DNA of 64,000 nt from Methanomassiliicoccales archaeon LGM-DZ1. GTDB lineage: Archaea > Thermoplasmatota > Thermoplasmata > Methanomassiliicoccales > Methanomethylophilaceae. The DNA lies in NCBI GenBank assembly GCA_030168595.1, contig CP115556.1, forward strand, positions 248,001 through 312,000, given 5' to 3'. Positions 52,097 to 63,165 of this stretch are shown here, piece by piece; position 1 is the stretch's first letter, and every line of letters starts with the position of its first letter. A program made the translations under genes and the position numbers. The notes under the pieces are model-generated. The model did no database searches. It saw nothing but the letters and a program-made list of their open reading frames with translations, and was not told the origin of the DNA.

Positions 52097-52695
52097 TACT
52101 GCTCATCGACAACTACGACAGCTTCTCCTACAACCTGTACCAGTGCATCGGAGAGCTTGACCCAGACATCCGCGTGGTCAGGAACGACGAGATGACCGTG
52201 AAGCAGATCGACGCCCTCGCCCCCCAGGCCATCATCATCTCCCCCGGCCCTGGCAGGCCGGAGGACGCGGGCGTGAGCGTGGACACCGTCAGGGAGCTGG
52301 GCGGGAAGTACCCCATCCTGGGCGTCTGCCTCGGCCACCAGGCTATATGCCAGGCGTACGGGGCGAAGATTGTCCACGCCAAGCACCTGATGCACGGCAA
52401 GACGTCCGAAGCAAAGATCGACACGGAGGACCCCATATTCAGGGGGCTCCCGGAGCGCATCACCGTGGCGAGGTACCACTCGCTGGCGGCGGACCCGTCG
52501 ACGATGCCGGAATGCCTGGAGACCATAGCAGAGACGGACGACGGCGAAATTATGGCCGTGAGGCTGAAGGGGGGCCGCGTCTACGGCCTCCAGTTCCATC
52601 CCGAGTCGGTGATGACCCCCGAGGGGACGAAGATACTGGCCAACTTCCTTGCGATAGCGGGAATCGAGACCGGGAAGAAGGAGCGGACAATATGA
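52093..52695 (+). CDS. trpG: Anthranilate synthase component II (glutamine amidotransferase)
   Basis: 200 residues; it begins [16 protein letters not shown] and carries [11 protein letters not shown], the nucleophile motif GVCLGHQAI and the C-terminal [14 protein letters not shown] with catalytic His and Glu. Start GTG at 52093 overlaps the trpE stop. It supplies ammonia to TrpE. Overlaps trpD by 4 bp. Confidence 0.95.
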   Translation: MILLIDNYDSFSYNLYQCIGELDPDIRVVRNDEMTVKQIDALAPQAIIISPGPGRPEDAGVSVDTVRELGGKYPILGVCLGHQAICQAYGAKIVHAKHLMHGKTSEAKIDTEDPIFRGLPERITVARYHSLAADPSTMPECLETIAETDDGEIMAVRLKGGRVYGLQFHPESVMTPEGTKILANFLAIAGIETGKKERTI

Positions 52696-53708
52696 TAAAA
52701 GAAGCAATCATCAAGATCGTTGACAAGAAGGACCTCACCTACGATGAGGCCTACCAGGTCATGGACGAGATCATGACCGGCAAGACCACGCCCACCCAGA
52801 ACGCAGCGTTCCTGGCGGCGCTGTCCACCAAGAGCACCAAGGCCGAGACCATCGACGAGATATCCGGGTGCGCCGCAGCCATGCGCGACCATGCGCTGAA
52901 GGTGGACAACCCCTACAAGACCCTAGAGATCGTGGGGACCGGCGGGGACGGTGCCGGGAGCTTCAACATCTCCACCACCTCCGCGTTCGTCATCTCCGCA
53001 TCCAAAGCCAAGGTGTCCAAGCACGGCAACCGGGCGGCGTCCTCCAAGTCGGGGGCGGCCGACGTCCTCGAGGCGCTGGGGGTCAACATCCACCAGAGCC
53101 CGGAGAAGGCCGTCAGCCTCCTGAAGGACCCTGGCATGTGCTTCTTCTTCGCCCAGGACTACCACAGCTCGATGAAGTACGTCGGGCCCATAAGGAAGGA
53201 GCTCGGGATCAGGACCGTCTTCAACATCCTCGGCCCGCTCACCAACCCCGGCCGCCCCGCCTACATGGTGCTCGGCGTCTACGACAGGTCCCTTGTCGAC
53301 CCGCTCGCCCGCGTGCTGACCCAGCTGGGCGTCGAAAAGGGCATGGTGGTCTACGGGCAGGACGGGTTCGACGAGATCTCCTGCAGCGCCCCGACCTCCG
53401 TGTGCGAGGTCAACGGGGGGAAGTACGACTCCTACGAGATCGCCCCCGAAGACTTCGGGATAGGGAGATGCATGAAATCCGATGCCTCCGGCGGTTCCCC
53501 CGAGGCCAACGCCAAGATCACCCGCAACATCCTGAGCGGAGAATACGGGCCTAAGCGCGACATCGTCCTCCTGAACTCCGCGGCCGGCCTCTACTGCGCC
53601 GGCAAGGCGGCGGACATGGCCGACGGCGTCGAACTGGCCAGGAAACTGCTGGCCGACGGTTCCGCGCTCAGGCAGCTCGACTCCCTGAAGGAGCTGTCCA
53701 ACATCTGA
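52692..53708 (+). CDS. trpD: Anthranilate phosphoribosyltransferase
   Basis: 338 residues from ATG 52692. Motifs: [34 protein letters not shown] (PRPP pyrophosphate loop), [17 protein letters not shown] and [13 protein letters not shown]. It joins anthranilate to PRPP. The gene is separate from trpG and starts in its stop (ATGA). Confidence 0.96.
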   Translation: MIKEAIIKIVDKKDLTYDEAYQVMDEIMTGKTTPTQNAAFLAALSTKSTKAETIDEISGCAAAMRDHALKVDNPYKTLEIVGTGGDGAGSFNISTTSAFVISASKAKVSKHGNRAASSKSGAADVLEALGVNIHQSPEKAVSLLKDPGMCFFFAQDYHSSMKYVGPIRKELGIRTVFNILGPLTNPGRPAYMVLGVYDRSLVDPLARVLTQLGVEKGMVVYGQDGFDEISCSAPTSVCEVNGGKYDSYEIAPEDFGIGRCMKSDASGGSPEANAKITRNILSGEYGPKRDIVLLNSAAGLYCAGKAADMADGVELARKLLADGSALRQLDSLKELSNI

Positions 53709-53712
53709 GAAC

Positions 53713-54507
53713 ATGAGCAGCAGCATCATCGACGACATAGCGGCCGACACGAGGGCCAGGGTGGAGGAGTCCCGCAGGCGCGTGCCCATGAAGGTCCTCC
53801 GCGAGAGGGCCCGCATGATGGGGTCCGATACCGGCTTCCCCTTCGAGAAGGCCCTCCGTTCGCGCGGCGGCATCTCCTTCATCTGCGAGGTGAAGAAGGC
53901 GTCCCCCTCCAAGGGCATAATAGCCAGGGACTTCCCGTACCTCAGCATTGCCGAGGACTACGAGGCCGGAGGGGCCAACGCCATCTCCGTGCTCACCGAG
54001 CCCCGCTGGTTCCTGGGGAGCACCGAGTACCTGCGCGAGATCGCCTCGTCGGTGAAGATACCGTGCCTGAGGAAGGACTTCGTGGTCGACGAGTACATGA
54101 TCTACGAGGCCAAGGCCCTGGGCGCGTCCGCAGTCCTGCTCATCAGCTCCCTGCTCGACGATGACAGGCTGTCCTACTTCATCCGCACGGCCGACAGCCT
54201 GGGACTTTCAGCATTGGTGGAATGCCGCGACGCCTTCGACATCGGCAGGTCCGTCTCCGCCGGCGCGAGGATAATCGGCGTGAACAACCGCAACCTGGCC
54301 GACTTCTCCGTCGACCCGAGGAACAGCGCCCGCCTGAGGTCGCTGGTCCCGGACGACGTGATATTCGTGGGGGAGAGCGGGATCAGGACCCCGGAGGACG
54401 TCCGCACGCTCGCGGACTCGGGGGCGGACGCCGTCCTCATAGGGGAGACGCTCATGCGCTCCACGGACAGGAAAGGCATGCTGGCACATCTGAGGGGAGT
54501 CTGTTGA
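53713..54507 (+). CDS. trpC: Indole-3-glycerol-phosphate synthase
   Basis: 264 residues: FICEVKKASPSKGII near residue 55, LRKDFVVDEYMIYEAKALGAS with the catalytic Lys, IIGVNNRNLADFSVD and VGESGI. A (beta/alpha)8 barrel closing the indole ring. Starts 4 bp after trpD; its stop overlaps the trpF start. Confidence 0.95.
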   Translation: MSSSIIDDIAADTRARVEESRRRVPMKVLRERARMMGSDTGFPFEKALRSRGGISFICEVKKASPSKGIIARDFPYLSIAEDYEAGGANAISVLTEPRWFLGSTEYLREIASSVKIPCLRKDFVVDEYMIYEAKALGASAVLLISSLLDDDRLSYFIRTADSLGLSALVECRDAFDIGRSVSAGARIIGVNNRNLADFSVDPRNSARLRSLVPDDVIFVGESGIRTPEDVRTLADSGADAVLIGETLMRSTDRKGMLAHLRGVC

Positions 54508-55154
54508 CCAAGGTCAAGTTCTGCGGCAACCGGACCCCTGAGGACGTGAGCTTCGTCAACGAGGCCCGCCCGGACTATGCCGGGTTCATCCTGGCGAAGG
54601 GCTTCCGCAGGACCGTCGACGACATTACGGCCGAGAAGCTGGCGGAGGCCGTCCGCCCGGGGATTTCCCGCGTAGGCGTCTTCGTGGACGATGCGCCGGA
54701 GAGGGTCGCCCGCTTCCTCAACGAAGGGATCGTGGACATAGCCCAGCTCCACGGCAGCGAGACGGAAGAATACATAGGCCGCCTCAGGGGGATGACCTCC
54801 GGGACGGTCATGAAATGCTTCCGCCCGGAGACCGCAGAAGATGTACGCCTGGCCATGGGGTCCTCGGCGGACCTCGTGATGCTGGACGGGGGTTCCGGGT
54901 CCGGGAGGGCCTTCGACTGGTCGCTCCTGCGGGAAGCCGACAGGGACTATTTCCTGGCCGGGGGGCTGACGCCGGAGAACGTCGGGGACGCCGTGAGGCG
55001 CCTGAGGCCGTTCGCGGTGGACACCAGCTCCGGGACGGAGACCGAAGGTAAGAAGGACATCCGCAGGATGCGGAGGTTCATGGATGCAGTGCGGGATGCG
55101 GACAGGGATGTCCCCGCCCGGGACGGACGCCCCGAATGCGCAGAAGATGATTGA
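54504..55154 (+). CDS. trpF: Phosphoribosylanthranilate isomerase
   Basis: 216 residues from a TTG overlapping the trpC stop (TTGA). It begins [29 protein letters not shown] with the catalytic Cys; [14 protein letters not shown] and the catalytic Asp in [14 protein letters not shown] follow, and [11 protein letters not shown] near the end. The family more often has CG-[IL]-[TK] than CGNRT, a small departure. The ~20-residue Arg/Asp-rich tail is longer than usual and runs into the trpB start. Confidence 0.92.
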   Translation: MTKVKFCGNRTPEDVSFVNEARPDYAGFILAKGFRRTVDDITAEKLAEAVRPGISRVGVFVDDAPERVARFLNEGIVDIAQLHGSETEEYIGRLRGMTSGTVMKCFRPETAEDVRLAMGSSADLVMLDGGSGSGRAFDWSLLREADRDYFLAGGLTPENVGDAVRRLRPFAVDTSSGTETEGKKDIRRMRRFMDAVRDADRDVPARDGRPECAEDD

Positions 55155-55155
55155 G

Positions 55156-56338
<1,183 letters not shown>

Positions 56339-56346
<8 letters not shown>

Positions 56347-57115
56347 ACTGTCCCAGGCGTTCGGCCACGGCAAGGCGTTCATCCCGTTCATCACCTGCGG
56401 GGACCCGGACCTGGAGACCACTGGGAAGATCATCAGGGAGGCCGTGAGGAACGGCGCCGACCTCATCGAGCTCGGGATACCCTTCTCCGACCCCACCGCC
56501 GAGGGCCCCGTCATCATGGAGGCCGACAGGCGCGCCCTTGCGGGCGGGGTGACCACCGACGACATCCTCTCCTTCGCCAAGGAGCTCAGGAAGGACGTGA
56601 AGGTCCCGATGATCTTCATGACCTATGCCAACGTCGTGTACTCCTACGGCCCCGACAGGTTCTGCGAGAAGGCCGCCGAGGCCGATGTCCGCGGGCTCCT
56701 CCTGTGCGATGTTCCGTATGAGGAGAAGCAGGACTTCCTCCCGGCATGCGAGAAGCACGGCATCAGCCTGATATCGATGATCGCGCCCACCTCCGAGAAC
56801 AGGATCGGCATGATCGCCAAGGAGGCCCAGGGCTTCATCTACATCGTGTCCTCGCTCGGGGTCACCGGCGTGAGGAAGAGCATCACCACCGATATATCCC
56901 CCATGGTGGACGTCATCAGGAAGAACACGAACGTGCCCTGCGCGGTCGGGTTCGGCATATCCACCCCCGAACAGGCCAGGAAGATGGCATCTCTGTCCGA
57001 CGGCGCCATCGTCGGGAGCGCGATCATAAAGATCATCGATGCGGGAGGGCCCGACATGGTGAAGAAGGTCGGAGAGTACGTCAAGTCCATGAAGGACGCG
57101 ATCTCCGACCTCTGA
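56339..57115 (+). CDS. trpA: Tryptophan synthase alpha subunit
   Basis: 258 residues from ATG 56339. [15 protein letters not shown], the catalytic Glu in [32 protein letters not shown] and [15 protein letters not shown] are all family motifs, with [12 protein letters not shown] near the end. It cleaves indole-3-glycerol phosphate and passes indole to TrpB. Last gene of the operon, followed by a terminator hairpin. Confidence 0.96.
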
Positions 57116-57116
57116 A

Positions 57117-57140
57117 GGGGACCGGCCGCCGGCCGGCCCT
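57117..57140 (+). terminator. Terminator of the trp operon
   Basis: CCGGCC (57122-57127) pairs with GGCCGG (57131-57136), extended by GGG/CCC; a pyrimidine-rich stretch (TTCCTGCTTTCTTATACTT) follows. The tandem TATACTTCC repeats at 57152 and 57164 probably act as the promoter of the flavodoxin gene. Confidence 0.65.
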
Positions 57141-57190
57141 TCCTGCTTTCTTATACTTCCTTTTATACTTCCTCGGACATATCTTACATC

Positions 57191-57712
57191 ATGTCCGATA
57201 TTCTGGTCGCATACTATTCCCGCGCCGGGGAGAACTACTTCGGCGGATCCAAGCGCTACATCAAGGTCGGCAACACCAAAAGAGCGGCGGAGTCCATCGC
57301 TGCCTCCGTCGGGGCGGATATCTTCGAGATCCGCCAGAAGGTCCCGTATTCGGATGTCTACGACGAGTGCATCGCGCAGGCCAAGGACGACCTGAGGAAG
57401 AAGGCGAGGCCCGAGATAGAGGGCTTCCCGGAGAAGACCGGGTACCGGACGATGGTCCTGGCATACCCGAACTACTGGGGCACCGTGCCCATGGCCGTCC
57501 TCACGTTCCTGGAGGGCTTCAGCACCGGCGGCATGAGGATCCTCCCGCTGTGCACCAACGAAGGAAGCGGTATGGGCCGGAGCGAATCCGACATAAAGGC
57601 CGCATGCCCCGATGCGGAGATCGGGGAAGGCCTCGAGGTCCCCGGCAGCAGCGTCGGAACGGCCGGGGCCGAGAAGAGGATCTCCGATTGGCTGAAAGCG
57701 GCCGGCCTCTGA
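57191..57712 (+). CDS. Flavodoxin family protein
   Basis: 173 residues. The FMN phosphate loop YYSRAGENYFGGSKRYIKVGNTKRAAE has the long insertion typical of the flavodoxin_4 type; VLAYPNYWGTVPMAVLTFLE is the second FMN-contact loop. It may act as a low-potential electron carrier or an NAD(P)H-dependent reductase. Single gene with its own promoter. Confidence 0.9.
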   Translation: MSDILVAYYSRAGENYFGGSKRYIKVGNTKRAAESIAASVGADIFEIRQKVPYSDVYDECIAQAKDDLRKKARPEIEGFPEKTGYRTMVLAYPNYWGTVPMAVLTFLEGFSTGGMRILPLCTNEGSGMGRSESDIKAACPDAEIGEGLEVPGSSVGTAGAEKRISDWLKAAGL

Positions 57713-57828
57713 ACGGCGGCCGGGAATCATCAGCGTGATGATGCAGGAAGAAAAGAAGCTCCCCGGGATATGGCACGAACCCGGGGAGCCAGGAGGACAT
57801 CGGCTTCTGAGAGCCTCTTAAGAATGAT

Positions 57829-58578
57829 TCAGGAAAGCGTCTTGCCGGACAGGCTGCCGACGGTCTCCGGAACGGAATCCCCGGACCTCTTGGCAGAGCT
57901 GCTGCCTGCGGCGGCCTTCCTCGCCAGATGCTCGGAGGAGATTATCGGAGCATCCTCGATGAAACCGAATATCAAGTTCACAACAGCGGCATCGACGGCG
58001 CGGAGCGCCTCGTCCATGGTCCTGTAGCCCATGCTGAGGGCGTTCTCGTTGTTGACCTTGATGACGGTCTTGCAGATGGAGTGGAGTCTCCTGTAACCCT
58101 CGGCGGCCTTGAAGGCCCTGTCGGATTCGAAGGAGAAGGGCATGATGGCCATCGCGGAAGCGTCGACCCCGACCCTGTCGCAGAGCTCTGCGATGACCGG
58201 CGCGGCGCCTGTCCCTGTTCCTCCTCCCATCCCTGCCACGATCAGAGCGTAATCGTATCCTCTGACGGCGGCCATGATCTCGTCCTCGTGGATTTGGGCG
58301 CACTTCTTGCCGAGCGCGGCGTCCCCGCGGGTGCCGAGACCCTGGGTCACTGCCTTGCATATGTATATGCGGCGGTCGGCGGAGGTCTGCTGAAGGGCCT
58401 CCCTGTCGGTGTTTATGGCGATGATATCCGCACGGCATGCCCTTTCGTAGAGCGCCGAAGCGATACGGCATCCTGCGCCTCCGACAGCGATCACCGCTAT
58501 CCGGGGGTCGCCCCCGATCGCGATATCTGACGCGATATCGTTCCCCATACCTGCAATTCCCGACATGTTCCATCCCAT
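57829..58578 (-). CDS. Truncated FtsZ-like GTPase without the C-terminal domain
   Basis: 249 residues. FtsZ GTP-binding elements are clear: IAVIAVGGAGCRIASAL (T1), INTDREAL (T3), the signature AGMGGGTGTGAAPVIAE (about residues 115-130) and MPFSFESDRAFKAAEGYRRL. The match ends soon after VIKVNNENAL, where FtsZ would start its T7 loop and C-terminal domain (family length ~350-400). The T7 Asp-containing loop that completes the neighbour's GTPase site is not recognisable. A Ser/Ala-rich tail follows. It may be a regulator or a non-polymerising paralogue. Cotranscribed with an upstream RHH gene (77 bp). Confidence 0.8.
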   Translation of the reverse strand: MGWNMSGIAGMGNDIASDIAIGGDPRIAVIAVGGAGCRIASALYERACRADIIAINTDREALQQTSADRRIYICKAVTQGLGTRGDAALGKKCAQIHEDEIMAAVRGYDYALIVAGMGGGTGTGAAPVIAELCDRVGVDASAMAIMPFSFESDRAFKAAEGYRRLHSICKTVIKVNNENALSMGYRTMDEALRAVDAAVVNLIFGFIEDAPIISSEHLARKAAAGSSSAKRSGDSVPETVGSLSGKTLS

Positions 58579-58655
58579 CGAAGACGTTTCTGCAAATGCG
58601 TTTCAGCCGATAGGCGGCTGTCCATCCCTTCTGACTGGCTGGCCTGTACCGTCTT

Positions 58656-59012
58656 TCAGAGCATCTGCGCTTTCTGCTGCGCGGCCCTGAAGGCGTCTGC
58701 TGCGGAGCTTTCCTTGGCATCCTTGGGGATGATCTGATCCAGGACGAGCTGCCTGATGAAGGACTCCTCGTCGAAGATTATCCCCTGCTTCTTCATGTTG
58801 TCAAGGGTCAAGAGCTGAACCTGGCTCAGTCTGACGTATATCCCATCCTCGCCCGACCTCTGCTCAGATTCCGCTCCGACGCTCCTGATGGCGCTGCGGA
58901 TGGCCTCCGAACGGGAGTCGATGCCGGTCTCCGACATGTACTGGTTGAGGATCTTGATGTCCTCATCAGTGAGTCTCAGAGAGATCAGCGTCATCTTGTC
59001 GTTCTCAGCCAT
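58656..59012 (-). CDS. Ribbon-helix-helix regulator upstream of the FtsZ-like gene
   Basis: 118 residues from ATG 59012 (MAENDKMTLISLRL); an ATG at 59048 would add 12 residues. The N-terminal ~45 residues are a CopG/RHH domain (TLISLRLTDEDIKILNQYM ... DSRSEAIRSAIRSV). A C-terminal region of unknown fold follows. An RHH regulator (CdrS) controls ftsZ in haloarchaea, so a related role is plausible; the extra C-terminal region makes this protein longer. Upstream tandem repeats at 59122-59154 look like its operator. Confidence 0.82.
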   Translation of the reverse strand: MAENDKMTLISLRLTDEDIKILNQYMSETGIDSRSEAIRSAIRSVGAESEQRSGEDGIYVRLSQVQLLTLDNMKKQGIIFDEESFIRQLVLDQIIPKDAKESSAADAFRAAQQKAQML

Positions 59013-59098
59013 TTCACATCGCCTTTGCGAGTGCACTCTAGGTCCCATCCCTTCGTGCGTGGGCAGTTTCCTGCTTGGAGAATCTATATGGTGTCCTA

Positions 59099-59154
59099 CT
59101 ATTTATAATGTGATACACGGAGATATCTCTTCGATATCTCTCAGATATCTCTTG
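59099..59154 (-). promoter_or_regulatory. Promoter and triple 11-bp repeat upstream of the RHH gene
   Basis: A TATA-like CATTATAAATAG (minus strand, 59099-59110) is flanked upstream by three head-to-tail 11-bp repeats: GATATCTCTTC (59122-59132), GATATCTCTCA (59133-59143) and GATATCTCTTG (59144-59154). One helical turn per unit and a palindromic GATATC core in each fit cooperative binding of RHH dimers. The rest of 59155-59340 is featureless up to the leuS promoter (CTTATATTATACC, about 59338-59350). Confidence 0.6.
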
Positions 59155-59383
59155 TATTTCAAGAGAAAGGGCATCTGTTTCAGAAAATGCGCCGAAAGCG
59201 ACCGTTTTCCGAATACAGTACCATTATACACCGGCTGATATAAAGCCTATCTGCCGGATGACAGCATTCGATTCGGGCACGTAATACGCAGACTGCTCCC
59301 TCGATCGCCCATCCGCTGTCATGCCTGCGAGTGACATGCTTATATTATACCAAACAATCGCGCGGGCATTATAAGGTGTGCAG

Positions 59384-62290
59384 ATGAGCCGCGATTACGC
59401 CGAAATGGAGAAGAAGTGGCAGGCCAAATGGGCCGAGAGAAAGCTCAACGAGTCCGAGAGGATCGACGGCAAGCCGAAGTTCATGATGATCTTCGCGTAC
59501 CCCGGGCTCACAGGGTACCTTCACGTCGGCCATCTGAGGGGATACTCCTACACCGACGCCATAACCCGCTACAAGAGGATGACGGGTTACAATGTGCTCT
59601 TCCCCGTGGGGACCCATGCTTCGGGGAACGGAGCGATCAGCCTCTGCAGGAAGATTGTGTCCAAGGACCCCAAGACCATAGACTACCTGCTCCGCAACGG
59701 CGCCACCCAGGAGGAGATCGATTCGATCAAGGAGCCGATGGACGTCGTCCATTTCTTCAACAACGTCTATCAGAACGACTACTGGAGGAGGTTCGGTTTC
59801 CTCTCCGATTGGAGGAGGTTCACCTGCACCCTCTATCCCGACTACTCCAAGTTCATCGAGTGGCAGTTCTCCAAGCTGAAGGACGCCGGCCTGCTCATAC
59901 AGAAGCCGTATTACGCCCCCTTCTGCCCCCAGGACGGGCCTGTCGCCGTGGACCCCAGCGAGACGGACATCTCCAAGGGAGGCCTCGCCGAGACGCAGGA
60001 GTACACCCTCCTGAAGTTCCGCTGCGACGAGAAAGGGTTCTTCCTGGTGGCGGCCACCCTCCGCCCGGAGACGGTCTTCGGGCAGGTCTGCTTCTGGGCC
60101 CGCCCCGACATCACGTACTCCGTCATCTCCAAGAACGGAGAGAAATGGGTGGTATCGAAGGAGTGCGAGGAGAAGCTCGGCCTGCAGTTCGACGGCGTCT
60201 CTCACGTCGGAGAGATCGCCGGGAAGGACCTCATCGGCCTGAAGTGCGTCACCCCGATGACCGGCAGGGTCATCCCGGTCTTCCCGGCAGGGTTCGTCAA
60301 CCCCGACGTCGGCACCGGGCTGGTCACCTCCTGCCCGTCCGACGCCCCCGACGATTGGAACTCCCTCGCGGAGGCCAAGGCGAACCCCGACCTGGAGAAG
60401 GTCTACGGCATCCCCAGGGATGTCATCGACTCCGTGAATCCCATCTCCATCATCTCCATCAAGGGATACGGGGACTTCCCTGCCGAGGACATCATCGAGA
60501 AGCTCGGCATTCCGAAGGTCTCCGACCCCGAGAAGAAGAGGCAGCTGCTGGACGAGGCCAAGAAGCAGGTGTACAAGGACGGCTACCACATGGGCGTCAT
60601 GAGGGAGGCCGCCGGGGACCTGGCCGGCGTCCGTGTGGAGAAGGCCAAGGACATCTGCCAGCAGAGGATGCTCGATTCCGGCGAGGCGGAGATCTTCCGC
60701 GACCTCACCATGGAAGTGGTCTGCAGGTGCGGGCGCAGGGTCCACATCAAGAGGATCGACGACCAGTGGTTCATCAACTATGCGGACAGGAAGCTCACCG
60801 AGGCGACCAAGGAGAACGCCAAGAAGATGACCATCTTCCCCAAGATGTACTATGAGAACGTTCAGAACGTCCTCGACTGGTACCGCGAGAGGGCATGCGT
60901 CAGGCTCGGCAACTGGCTGGGCACCAAGTTCCTCTATGATAAGAAATGGACCATCGAGCCCATCTCCGATTCCACCCTGTACCCCGTATATTACACGATT
61001 TCCCTGTACGCCAACTCCAAGCAGATAACCCCCGAGCAGATGAAGCCCGAGTTCTTCGACTACGTCATCCTCGAGAAGGGAGATGCTGCCGCGGTGTCCG
61101 CGTCTACCGGGATAAGCGCCGGTCTCCTCGATAAGATCAGGAAGGACGTGCAGTACTGGTACCCCCTGGACATCAACCTGGGCGGGAAAGAGCACATGAC
61201 CGTCCACTTCCCGGTGTTCCTGCTGAACCACCGCGCCGTGCTGCCGGACAAGATGCAGCCGCGCGGGATCCTGGTCAACTGGTACGTCACCGGGAAGAAC
61301 AAGGACAAGATCTCCAAGTCCAAGGGCGGCGCGCAGCCCATCCCCGGAGCCGTCGCGAAGTACGGCGCGGACTCCATGAGGCTGTACTACGCCAACGTCG
61401 CTTCCATGGACTCCGATGTCGAGTGGGACGAGGATATCGTCTTCACCTACAGGCAGAGGCTGGAGAGCATCATGAGCTCCGTGGAGGACCTCATCGGGCA
61501 GGAGGCCGACGTCCCCTCGGGCGACATCGACGCCTGGCTCATCTCCAGGTTCAACACCCACCTTGCCGAGATCAGGGAGGCCATGGACAGGTACGACCTC
61601 AGGGCGATGACCACTGTCGTGTATTACGACATGGCGAACGACATGCGCTGGTACGCCCGCCGCAGCGGCAGGAACAAGGACACCGTGAGGAAGGCGCTCC
61701 GCATCTGGATCAACGCCATGATGCCGGTGACCCCGCATGTGGCCGAGGAGCTGTGGTCTGAGGCCGGCTTCGAGGGACTCGCCTCGGAGGCCCAGCTCCC
61801 CGAAGCGGATTCCTCCATGAGGGATGCATCCGCGGAATACGGCGAGGGCCTCATCCAGGAGGTCATCTCCGACATCAACGAGATCAGGAAGATGGCCAAG
61901 ACCGAGGTGAAGAAGGCATACGTTTACACGACCCCGGCCTGGAAGGTATCGGTGCTCAAGGACGCCATCTCCATGGCCGAGAACAAAGAGCTCACCATCC
62001 CCGCCCTCACCAAGAAGTGCATGGCGGACGAGAACCTGAGGAAGATGGGCAAATCCGTCTCCGAATTCGCCAAGAAGACCGCCATGGACCTGATGCGCTC
62101 GAACCCCGAGGACAGGAAGGCCCTCGCCGGGCTCGACGAGGAATCCCTTCTGAAATCCGCCGTCGGCTTCATCGCGGCCGAGACCGGGATGGAGACCGAG
62201 GTGTTCGGAGCCGACGAGGAGAACAAGTACGACCCGTCCGGGAAGGCGCGTGTAGCGGTCCCCGGAAGGCCTGCGATATACCTCAAGTGA
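59384..62290 (+). CDS. leuS: Leucyl-tRNA synthetase, archaeal type
   Basis: 968 residues from ATG 59384 preceded by AAGGTG. Class I motifs: YLHVGHLRGYSYTD (HIGH-type, about residues 46-49) and KISKSKGGAQP (KMSKS-type, about 642-646). The CP1 editing domain lies between, with residues such as TLRPETVFGQVCFW. The arrangement is the archaeal/eukaryotic one. A terminator follows. Confidence 0.96.
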   Translation: MSRDYAEMEKKWQAKWAERKLNESERIDGKPKFMMIFAYPGLTGYLHVGHLRGYSYTDAITRYKRMTGYNVLFPVGTHASGNGAISLCRKIVSKDPKTIDYLLRNGATQEEIDSIKEPMDVVHFFNNVYQNDYWRRFGFLSDWRRFTCTLYPDYSKFIEWQFSKLKDAGLLIQKPYYAPFCPQDGPVAVDPSETDISKGGLAETQEYTLLKFRCDEKGFFLVAATLRPETVFGQVCFWARPDITYSVISKNGEKWVVSKECEEKLGLQFDGVSHVGEIAGKDLIGLKCVTPMTGRVIPVFPAGFVNPDVGTGLVTSCPSDAPDDWNSLAEAKANPDLEKVYGIPRDVIDSVNPISIISIKGYGDFPAEDIIEKLGIPKVSDPEKKRQLLDEAKKQVYKDGYHMGVMREAAGDLAGVRVEKAKDICQQRMLDSGEAEIFRDLTMEVVCRCGRRVHIKRIDDQWFINYADRKLTEATKENAKKMTIFPKMYYENVQNVLDWYRERACVRLGNWLGTKFLYDKKWTIEPISDSTLYPVYYTISLYANSKQITPEQMKPEFFDYVILEKGDAAAVSASTGISAGLLDKIRKDVQYWYPLDINLGGKEHMTVHFPVFLLNHRAVLPDKMQPRGILVNWYVTGKNKDKISKSKGGAQPIPGAVAKYGADSMRLYYANVASMDSDVEWDEDIVFTYRQRLESIMSSVEDLIGQEADVPSGDIDAWLISRFNTHLAEIREAMDRYDLRAMTTVVYYDMANDMRWYARRSGRNKDTVRKALRIWINAMMPVTPHVAEELWSEAGFEGLASEAQLPEADSSMRDASAEYGEGLIQEVISDINEIRKMAKTEVKKAYVYTTPAWKVSVLKDAISMAENKELTIPALTKKCMADENLRKMGKSVSEFAKKTAMDLMRSNPEDRKALAGLDEESLLKSAVGFIAAETGMETEVFGADEENKYDPSGKARVAVPGRPAIYLK

Positions 62291-62297
62291 AACCTCT

Positions 62298-62326
62298 GCG
62301 GGGCTTTCCGCCCCGCTTTTCCTTTT
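62298..62326 (+). terminator. Terminator after leuS
   Basis: GCGGGGC (62298-62304) pairs with GCCCCGC (62310-62316), followed by TTTTCCTTTT. Starts 8 bp after the leuS stop. Confidence 0.78.
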
Positions 62327-62613
62327 GATCCGAGACGGGGTTTCCGCGTATCTCATGCGAGGTCTCTCGTCCGGCGGTCCTCCTGCCTGCCGAAGATGCC
62401 CCGGCTGCCTCTTCCGAACATCTGGCACATTCGGAATGATGGGTCCGGAGAGACCGATTCGTATACGACAGCAGTTCTGCCCGTACGCGGCCGCTGCAGT
62501 GCATCTGCGGGGCGCGGACGTCTGCCGAAGCCCTCTCTCCGCATTTACCGTAACTGGCCGGACGGGATGACAGCGCCATCCCTCCGGCGGCCCGCCCTGA
62601 AGCAGTGCGGGCT
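62327..62613. other. Intergenic region without a convincing gene
   Basis: Between the leuS terminator and the convergent ubiX-like gene. It contains an inverted repeat TTCCGAA/TTCGGAA (62412-62418 and 62430-62436) enclosing a dispersed AACATCTGGCACAT motif. Open frames on both strands lack recognisable features. Confidence 0.55.
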
Positions 62614-63165
62614 TCAGTCGGAAGAGCCCCATCTCTCGAAGAGGTCCTGGTCTATGCCGGCCTGCATCAGGCATCTGCCGACAATGAAATCGACCATGTC
62701 GGACACCGTCTTGGGGTTGGGGTAGAACGCAGGGTTGGCGTCGAGGATCACGACGCCCAGCCTGGCAAGCTTCAGCTCATTCTCCAGCATTATGGCGCTC
62801 TTGGGGGTCTCCCTGGGAACGAGGACGGTCTTCCTCCCTTCCTTGAGAGCGCACATGAAGGCCCTGGAGATCAGGTCGTCGCCCATCCCGGCCGCGAACT
62901 TCGCCACCGAGGACTCGGTGCAGGGAACGACGAACATTATGTCGTAATCGAACGTGCCGGACGCGATTGGTGCCATGAGGTCGTCCTGGGAATAGACCTC
63001 ATCGGCCATCTTCTCCACCTCCTCGACGGAATGCCCGGTCTCAGCGGGGATTATCTTCTTGGCGGTGTCCGACATTACCAGGATCTTCTCGCCCGGGAGC
63101 TCCTGCAGGAGCCTTATGCCGTAGATGGCGCCCGAGGCGCCCGTCATGGCGACGACGGACTTCAT
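62614..63165 (-). CDS. ubiX: UbiX-like flavin prenyltransferase
   Basis: 183 residues from ATG 63165. MTGASGAIYGIRLLQEL is the flavin-binding start, followed by VPCTESSVAKFAAGMGDDLISRA and LVPRETPKSAIMLENELKLARLGVVIL, all typical of UbiX/Pad1. It makes prenylated FMN for UbiD-type decarboxylases. No ubiD gene is in the window. The start overlaps the stop of the upstream nuclease gene by 4 bp. Confidence 0.92.
   Translation of the reverse strand: MKSVVAMTGASGAIYGIRLLQELPGEKILVMSDTAKKIIPAETGHSVEEVEKMADEVYSQDDLMAPIASGTFDYDIMFVVPCTESSVAKFAAGMGDDLISRAFMCALKEGRKTVLVPRETPKSAIMLENELKLARLGVVILDANPAFYPNPKTVSDMVDFIVGRCLMQAGIDQDLFERWGSSD

Noticed and set aside
59369-62674. A 1101-codon open frame antisense to leuS
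   Set aside because: It is rich in Gly, Val, Leu, Asp and His as expected for the complement of GC-rich coding DNA, and leuS on the other strand is unambiguous.
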